The notes under the pieces were generated by a model. It searched no databases and had not been told where the DNA came from. It saw nothing but the letters and a program-made list of their open reading frames with translations. A stretch of DNA of 64,000 bases from Ignavibacteriota bacterium (GTDB taxonomy: Bacteria; Bacteroidota; Ignavibacteria; Ignavibacteriales; Ignavibacteriaceae), in contig CP053446.1 in NCBI GenBank assembly GCA_013285405.1, positions 2,651,001 through 2,715,000 of the forward strand, written 5' to 3'. Numbering within the stretch: position 1 is the stretch's first letter; each line of letters starts with the position of its first letter. The position numbers and the translations under genes are program-made. Positions 59,553 through 64,000 of the stretch are shown here, one piece after another.

Positions 59553-62500
59553 TCAACTGCAACCAGAAGTAGAACCACAAGTCATACATTTAAGACAGGT
59601 TCCGTTTCTTACCATTGTCATACTCTGACATTCTGTGCAGATATCACCTGTATAACCTCTTTCAATTGCCATTTTTACCTGTGTGTTCATTTCAGTTTTT
59701 TTACTTGTAGCTGTTGGTGTTTCACGCTTCAGGTGCGAGTTTTGGGGTCTTGTTGGTTTTGAGAAATCATCAACATTATCCTTATCAAGCTCAACAAGTC
59801 TTTCACTTACTATTTCTTCGCTGATAAAATCAGGTTCAGCAAACTTCTTAACAATTCCGGGAGAAGCTTTTGATTTAATTTCCTCAGGTTCAATGTGTGC
59901 GAGATCATATCGGTTCAAATATGTAACAGCAAGTTCTCTGAAAATGTAATCAATAACAGAAGTTGCCATTTTAATTTTCTCATTACCGGTTACTATTCCA
60001 CTGGGCTCAAACCGCGTGAATACAAACGCATCAGCAAATTCTTCAAGCGGTACTCCGTGCTGCAAGCCTAGTGATATTGAAATTGCAAAACAGTTCAGCA
60101 AACTTCGGAATGCAGCACCTTCACGATGCATATCTATGAATATTTCACCAATCTGTCCGTTATCATATTCACCTGTTCTGATATAAACCGACTGACCGTT
60201 AATTTTTGCTTTCTGAGTATAGCCTGATCTTCTGTCAGGAAGCCTTCTTCTTTTTGCAATATATCTGTGAATAATTCTCTCAGCCACTTTAACCATATCG
60301 TGTTTTTCTTTGTCTTCTATCAAAGCTTCAACATCTTCTTCACTTAAAGCGTTCAGTGGTTGGGATAGTTTCGATCCATCTCTGTAGAGTGCGTTTGCCT
60401 TCACCCCAAGCTTCCAGGATTGCATATAAGCATCTTTAACATCTTCAATAGTCGATTGATTGGGAAGATTAATTGTCTTTGAAATTGCCCCGGAAATAAA
60501 CGGCTGTGCGGCAGCCATCATTTTGATATGAGCCAGTGAACGAATGAACCTAGTTCCTTTCTTTCCGCATTTGTTTGCACAATCGAAAACGGGATAGTGT
60601 TCATGTTTGAGGAATGGAGCACCTTCAATTGTCATTGTACCACAAACATAGTCATTAGCTGAGGCAATTTCCTGTTTGGAGAAACCTATTTCTTCTAAAA
60701 TGTTAAAATCAAACCTGTTAATTTTTTTCTCATCAATTTCAAGTTTATTGATTATGAACTCTTCACCTAGTGTGAACTTATTGAATGCAAAGCTGATTTC
60801 GAAAACAGATGGAAGAGATTTTTCAATCCTGGCTATAATTTCCTCAGTAAAACCTTTTGCTTTTAATGATTCCGGATTGATGTAAGGGCAACCTTGAAGA
60901 GTTCCCTGACCATTGGCATATTTTACAATTTCAATAATTTGATCTTTGTTATAGCCTAATCTCTCTAATGCCGGAGGAATTGATTGATTAATAATTTTGA
61001 AATAACCACCACCAGCAAGCTTCTTAAATTTAACAAGTGAGAAATCCGGTTCAACACCTGTTGTATCGCAATCCATAACGAGTCCGATTGTTCCTGTTGG
61101 AGCAATTACTGTAACCTGTGCATTCCGGAATCCAAATTGTTCACCCAGTTCCAATGCTTTATCAGCATCTTCTCTGGCTGCTTTTAGCAAATCGGACGGA
61201 CAGTGCTTTGGATTAATTCCAACAGGATAAATTTTTAAATTTTCATATTCTTCATTCGGTACATTGTGCGCTGCACGTCTGTGATTTTTTATTACACGAA
61301 GCATATTCTTTTTATTCTGTTTGAAACCAGGGAAAGGACCAAGTTCTTTGCTCATTTCCGCTGAAGCTGAATAAGCAGTCATGTGCATTATTGCAGTCAA
61401 CGCTCCGCATATAGCGAATCCTTCATTACTATCATAAGGAATTCCCTGAAGCATTAATAAAGTTCCGAGATTTGCATAACCTAATCCAAGAGTTCTATAT
61501 TCATAACTGAGCTTAGCTATATTTCTGCTTGGGAACTGAGCCATTGTTACACTTATTTCAAGTACGATTGTCCACAATCTTGATGCATGCCGATACTCGT
61601 CAACATTAAATTTCTTTTCTTTGATATTATAGAATTTAACCAGATTGAGTGAAGCAAGATTGCAAGCAGTATCATCGAGAAACATATATTCGCTGCACGG
61701 ATTTGATGCACGTATTTCACCACTTTCAGGGCAAGTATGCCAATCATTAATTGTATTATGAAACTGAATTCCCGGATCTGCTGATGACCATGCAGCAAAA
61801 GCTATATCATTCCATAAATCTCTTGCGCGTAAAGTTTTGCACGGCTTTGGATTTCTGCTCTCAGATTTTGCCTTCCGCTTTTCTATTCTCCAATATAAAT
61901 TCCAATCCTTATCATCGAGAACTGCATTCATAAATTCGTTCGTTACTCTTATTGAGTTATTTGAATTTTGTCCTGATACGGTTGCGTAAGAATCAGAATT
62001 CCAGTCAGCATCATATTCAGGAAATTCTATTGATTTAAATCCTTGTTTTGCTAGTTGAATAACCCGTTCAATATAATTATTCGGAATCATCGCTTTTCGT
62101 GCATCGAGAACAGCAGCTTTCAGGTTTTGATTAAAATTTTTATTAAATCTATCATTCTCAGGATGAGCAGAATAACAGGCTGTCATTATATTATTTAAAT
62201 GGAAGTTAGCAAGTTGAGATCCAGCTACCATTGAAGCGACTTTTTGTTCTTCAATAACTTTCCAGTTAACAAATTCCTCAATATCAGGATGATCGAGGTC
62301 AAGAGTTACCATTTTGGCTGCTCTTCTTGTTGTTCCACCTGATTTAATTGCACCTGCTGAACGGTCTCCGATTTTTAAGAATGACATTAGACCTGAAGAT
62401 TTTCCACCACCACTGAGAGGTTCATTATTTCCTCTTAAATCTGAAAAATTTGAACCTGTACCTGAACCATATTTAAATAATCTGGCTTCACGAACCCAGA

Positions 62501-63149
62501 GATCCATAATTCCGCCTTCATTAACAAGATCATCGCTTACTGACTGAATGAAGCAGGCGTGAGGTTGAGGATGTGTGTAAGCATCTGTAGAAGATACCAT
62601 TTCACCGGTTTGATAATCAACATAATAATGACCTTGCGATGGGCCTGTAATACCATAAGCCCAATTTAAACCTGTATTGAACCATTGCGGGCTATTTGGT
62701 GCGGCAAACTGATTTGCAAGCATGTATAAAAGTTCATCGTAAAACGCTCTGGCATCATCCTCTGAATTAAAATATCCACCTTTCCATCCCCAGTATGTCC
62801 AGCATCCCGCTAATCTATGAAAAACCTGGCGGGAATCTCGTTCGGATGTAAAACGATCATCCTCAGGAAGTGTATTTAGTCTTTCATTATCAGAAGTTGA
62901 AGGCAGCAGCCATTCGGGTACACCATCTTCCTGAATTTTTATGAGAAGTTTAGGAATGCCGGCTTTTCGAAAATACTTTTGTGCTATTATATCAGATGCT
63001 ACCTGTGACCAGTTTTCAGGAACAATAACATCTTCCATTTTAAAGACAATAGAACCATCGGGGTTTTTTATTTCGGATCTGCGCTTGGCGAATTTAATAG
63101 TTGATAAAGGATCTTTACCAGCTGTTGTAAACAATCTTTTTACCTGCAT
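59553..63149 (-). CDS. nrdJ: Vitamin B12-dependent (class II) ribonucleotide reductase
   Basis: The protein is 1198 aa from the ATG whose complement is at 63147-63149; a TTG one codon earlier is also in frame. The GAGAA-type site just upstream supports the ATG. It has the class II reductase landmarks [46 protein letters not shown] (with a redox Cys) and [21 protein letters not shown]-terminal regions include [20 protein letters not shown], typical of the long NrdJ type, and a zinc-ribbon-like [20 protein letters not shown] with CGSTSGCS. It converts ribonucleotides to deoxyribonucleotides using adenosylcobalamin without oxygen dependence. No intein or ATP-cone was seen. Confidence 0.95.
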   Translation of the reverse strand: MQVKRLFTTAGKDPLSTIKFAKRRSEIKNPDGSIVFKMEDVIVPENWSQVASDIIAQKYFRKAGIPKLLIKIQEDGVPEWLLPSTSDNERLNTLPEDDRFTSERDSRQVFHRLAGCWTYWGWKGGYFNSEDDARAFYDELLYMLANQFAAPNSPQWFNTGLNWAYGITGPSQGHYYVDYQTGEMVSSTDAYTHPQPHACFIQSVSDDLVNEGGIMDLWVREARLFKYGSGTGSNFSDLRGNNEPLSGGGKSSGLMSFLKIGDRSAGAIKSGGTTRRAAKMVTLDLDHPDIEEFVNWKVIEEQKVASMVAGSQLANFHLNNIMTACYSAHPENDRFNKNFNQNLKAAVLDARKAMIPNNYIERVIQLAKQGFKSIEFPEYDADWNSDSYATVSGQNSNNSIRVTNEFMNAVLDDKDWNLYWRIEKRKAKSESRNPKPCKTLRARDLWNDIAFAAWSSADPGIQFHNTINDWHTCPESGEIRASNPCSEYMFLDDTACNLASLNLVKFYNIKEKKFNVDEYRHASRLWTIVLEISVTMAQFPSRNIAKLSYEYRTLGLGYANLGTLLMLQGIPYDSNEGFAICGALTAIMHMTAYSASAEMSKELGPFPGFKQNKKNMLRVIKNHRRAAHNVPNEEYENLKIYPVGINPKHCPSDLLKAAREDADKALELGEQFGFRNAQVTVIAPTGTIGLVMDCDTTGVEPDFSLVKFKKLAGGGYFKIINQSIPPALERLGYNKDQIIEIVKYANGQGTLQGCPYINPESLKAKGFTEEIIARIEKSLPSVFEISFAFNKFTLGEEFIINKLEIDEKKINRFDFNILEEIGFSKQEIASANDYVCGTMTIEGAPFLKHEHYPVFDCANKCGKKGTRFIRSLAHIKMMAAAQPFISGAISKTINLPNQSTIEDVKDAYMQSWKLGVKANALYRDGSKLSQPLNALSEEDVEALIEDKEKHDMVKVAERIIHRYIAKRRRLPDRRSGYTQKAKINGQSVYIRTGEYDNGQIGEIFIDMHREGAAFRSLLNCFAISISLGLQHGVPLEEFADAFVFTRFEPSGIVTGNEKIKMATSVIDYIFRELAVTYLNRYDLAHIEPEEIKSKASPGIVKKFAEPDFISEEIVSERLVELDKDNVDDFSKPTRPQNSHLKRETPTATSKKTEMNTQVKMAIERGYTGDICTECQSMTMVRNGTCLKCMTCGSTSGCS

Positions 63150-63556
63150 CAAGTTCTCCTGGTTTTAAATTGTTTTATTTTTGTTGTGTAAATGTTATTT
63201 AAAAGTAGAAGGATATTCACTTAATAAGTAATTATTTTTAAGTAACAAAATGAACTATTAGAATAATTTTAAGTTGGAGTCTAAAGGAAGCAAAACTTCT
63301 TTAAAGCAGAAATAGCGTAACATGTTTTCAAATTTTTTTTACTCCAACAAGGCAATACTAACTTGGTAATATTTTTTAATAATTGCAAATTAAATTTGAG
63401 ATGATTGTAAAAAATATTTTTGTGATTTACAGTTTTAAATTTTGATTTGATTTTTAAATTTCTAAAGGAACTATTTACCGTTCATTTAAAATTAGTTTAG
63501 CGATAATTATTTTTGAATTAGGTTTCGGACAACATGAACAAATTATTTATAAATAG
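63150..63556. other. AT-rich divergent intergenic region between nrdJ and the ABC gene
   Basis: This stretch of about 400 bases holds no gene. It contains an inverted repeat GTTGGAGT (63273-63280) and ACTCCAAC (63341-63348) enclosing a small AAAGGAAG/CTTCTTT hairpin, possibly a structured leader. I looked for a cobalamin riboswitch and for NrdR boxes on the minus strand and found no clear match. Promoters for both divergent genes must lie here, but none is sharp enough to call. Confidence 0.5.
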
Positions 63557-64000
63557 ATGAGCTCAGTTGAAAAAGTAATTCAGATTTCTTCTTTAAGTAA
63601 AAGGTTTAAAGATTTACTTGCAGTTGATGAGCTTGAATTACATGTTAACAGAGGAGATGTATTTGGTTTCCTCGGTCCAAATGGTGCTGGTAAAAGCACA
63701 ACTATCCGAATGATGCTATCACTTGTTTCACCAACATCCGGAACAATAAATATTTTTGGAAAATCTCTTTTAGAAAATCGAAAAGAAATTCTCACAAACA
63801 TCGGTGCAATCGTAGAAAAGCCTGATTTTTATCAATACCTTCCAGCTATCAAAAACCTTGAAATTTTGGCTAAAATATCAGGAAAAGAAGTATCCAGCAA
63901 AAGAATAATAGAATTGTTGGACCTTGTCGGATTGAAAGACAGAGCCAAAAGTAAAGTGAAAACTTACTCACATGGAATGAAACAGAGACTTGGAATTGCA
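63557..64000 (+). CDS. ABC transporter ATP-binding protein, N-terminal part (runs off the window)
   Basis: The visible 148 residues begin MSSVEKVIQISSLSKRFKDL. They contain Walker A GPNGAGKST (about residues 38-46), a Q-loop-region segment (NIGAIVEKPDFYQYLPA) and the start of the signature motif TYSHGMKQRLGIA. The pattern fits the subfamily of ATPases that pair with ABC-2-type membrane permeases (drug, bacitracin or lantibiotic export, or gliding-type). The substrate cannot be told, because the permease would lie beyond the window. Confidence 0.93.
   Translation, partial: MSSVEKVIQISSLSKRFKDLLAVDELELHVNRGDVFGFLGPNGAGKSTTIRMMLSLVSPTSGTINIFGKSLLENRKEILTNIGAIVEKPDFYQYLPAIKNLEILAKISGKEVSSKRIIELLDLVGLKDRAKSKVKTYSHGMKQRLGIA

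Noticed and set aside
59418..59762. Possible 114-aa plus-strand protein (MFLKLLAVVIQVASLF...)
   Set aside because: It is AT-rich readthrough that runs over the nrdJ terminator and into the antisense of nrdJ. It has cysteine-rich, low-complexity sequence typical of a shadow frame.
63150..63556. Cobalamin riboswitch or NrdR boxes upstream of nrdJ
   Set aside because: No B12-box-like conserved core and no paired NrdR palindromes were found on the minus strand.

Overview
The window looks like a chromosomal segment of an Ignavibacteria/Chlorobi-group bacterium (Bacteroidota superphylum). Three secreted proteins end in the type IX secretion sorting domain with the NYPNPFNPTTTI-like signature. The primary sigma factor is short (284 aa). 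The core informational genes are in an order typical of this group. Base composition is AT-rich. This placement is inferred from protein features only.

Layout. 1-523 (minus): 5' part of an aspartate kinase. 633-7879: a 7.15-kb insertion of type IX-secreted protein genes bounded by a perfect 93-bp direct repeat that duplicates the start region of the next gene. One of the inserted genes (3357-7708) is broken by a one-base frameshift and by a 146-bp MITE-like element with a 7-bp target duplication. 7856-17517: an aminotransferase, a solitary nucleotidyltransferase-fold protein, an M16 peptidase, a partial complex I cluster (nuoG-nuoH-nuoI), a LamG-type secreted protein and a YifB/ComM AAA protein. 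17597-18274: tRNA-Tyr, tRNA-Gly, tRNA-Thr, rpmG, tRNA-Trp.

18300-48618 is the main informational block, all on the plus strand: secE-nusG-rplKAJL-rpoBC-rpsL-rpsG-fusA-tuf, the S10, spc and alpha ribosomal protein operons, secY, map, infA and rpoA-rplQ. A tRNA-Gln gene lies inside the spc operon between rplR and rpsE. Attenuator- or terminator-like hairpins follow rplL, tuf and rplQ.

48681-55160: engB (ysxC), a membrane GAF/degenerate-GGDEF protein, deoB, a small unknown protein with a PIN-like protein, two tandem EutN/CcmL microcompartment vertex proteins, rpoD and an NlpC/P60 lipoprotein. The chain from the 91-aa protein to the NlpC gene is tightly packed with short overlaps.

55347-59316 is the best candidate for an undescribed system. 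A two-gene unit encodes a 1192-aa protein joining a DUF559-like nuclease domain to a RecQ-type helicase, followed one base later by a 114-aa coiled-coil protein with a C-terminal membrane segment. A 10-bp inverted repeat and attC-like palindromic sequence flank the unit, suggesting a mobile cassette, plausibly anti-phage. 59553-63149 (minus) is a B12-dependent ribonucleotide reductase, and 63557-64000 is the start of an ABC transporter ATPase.
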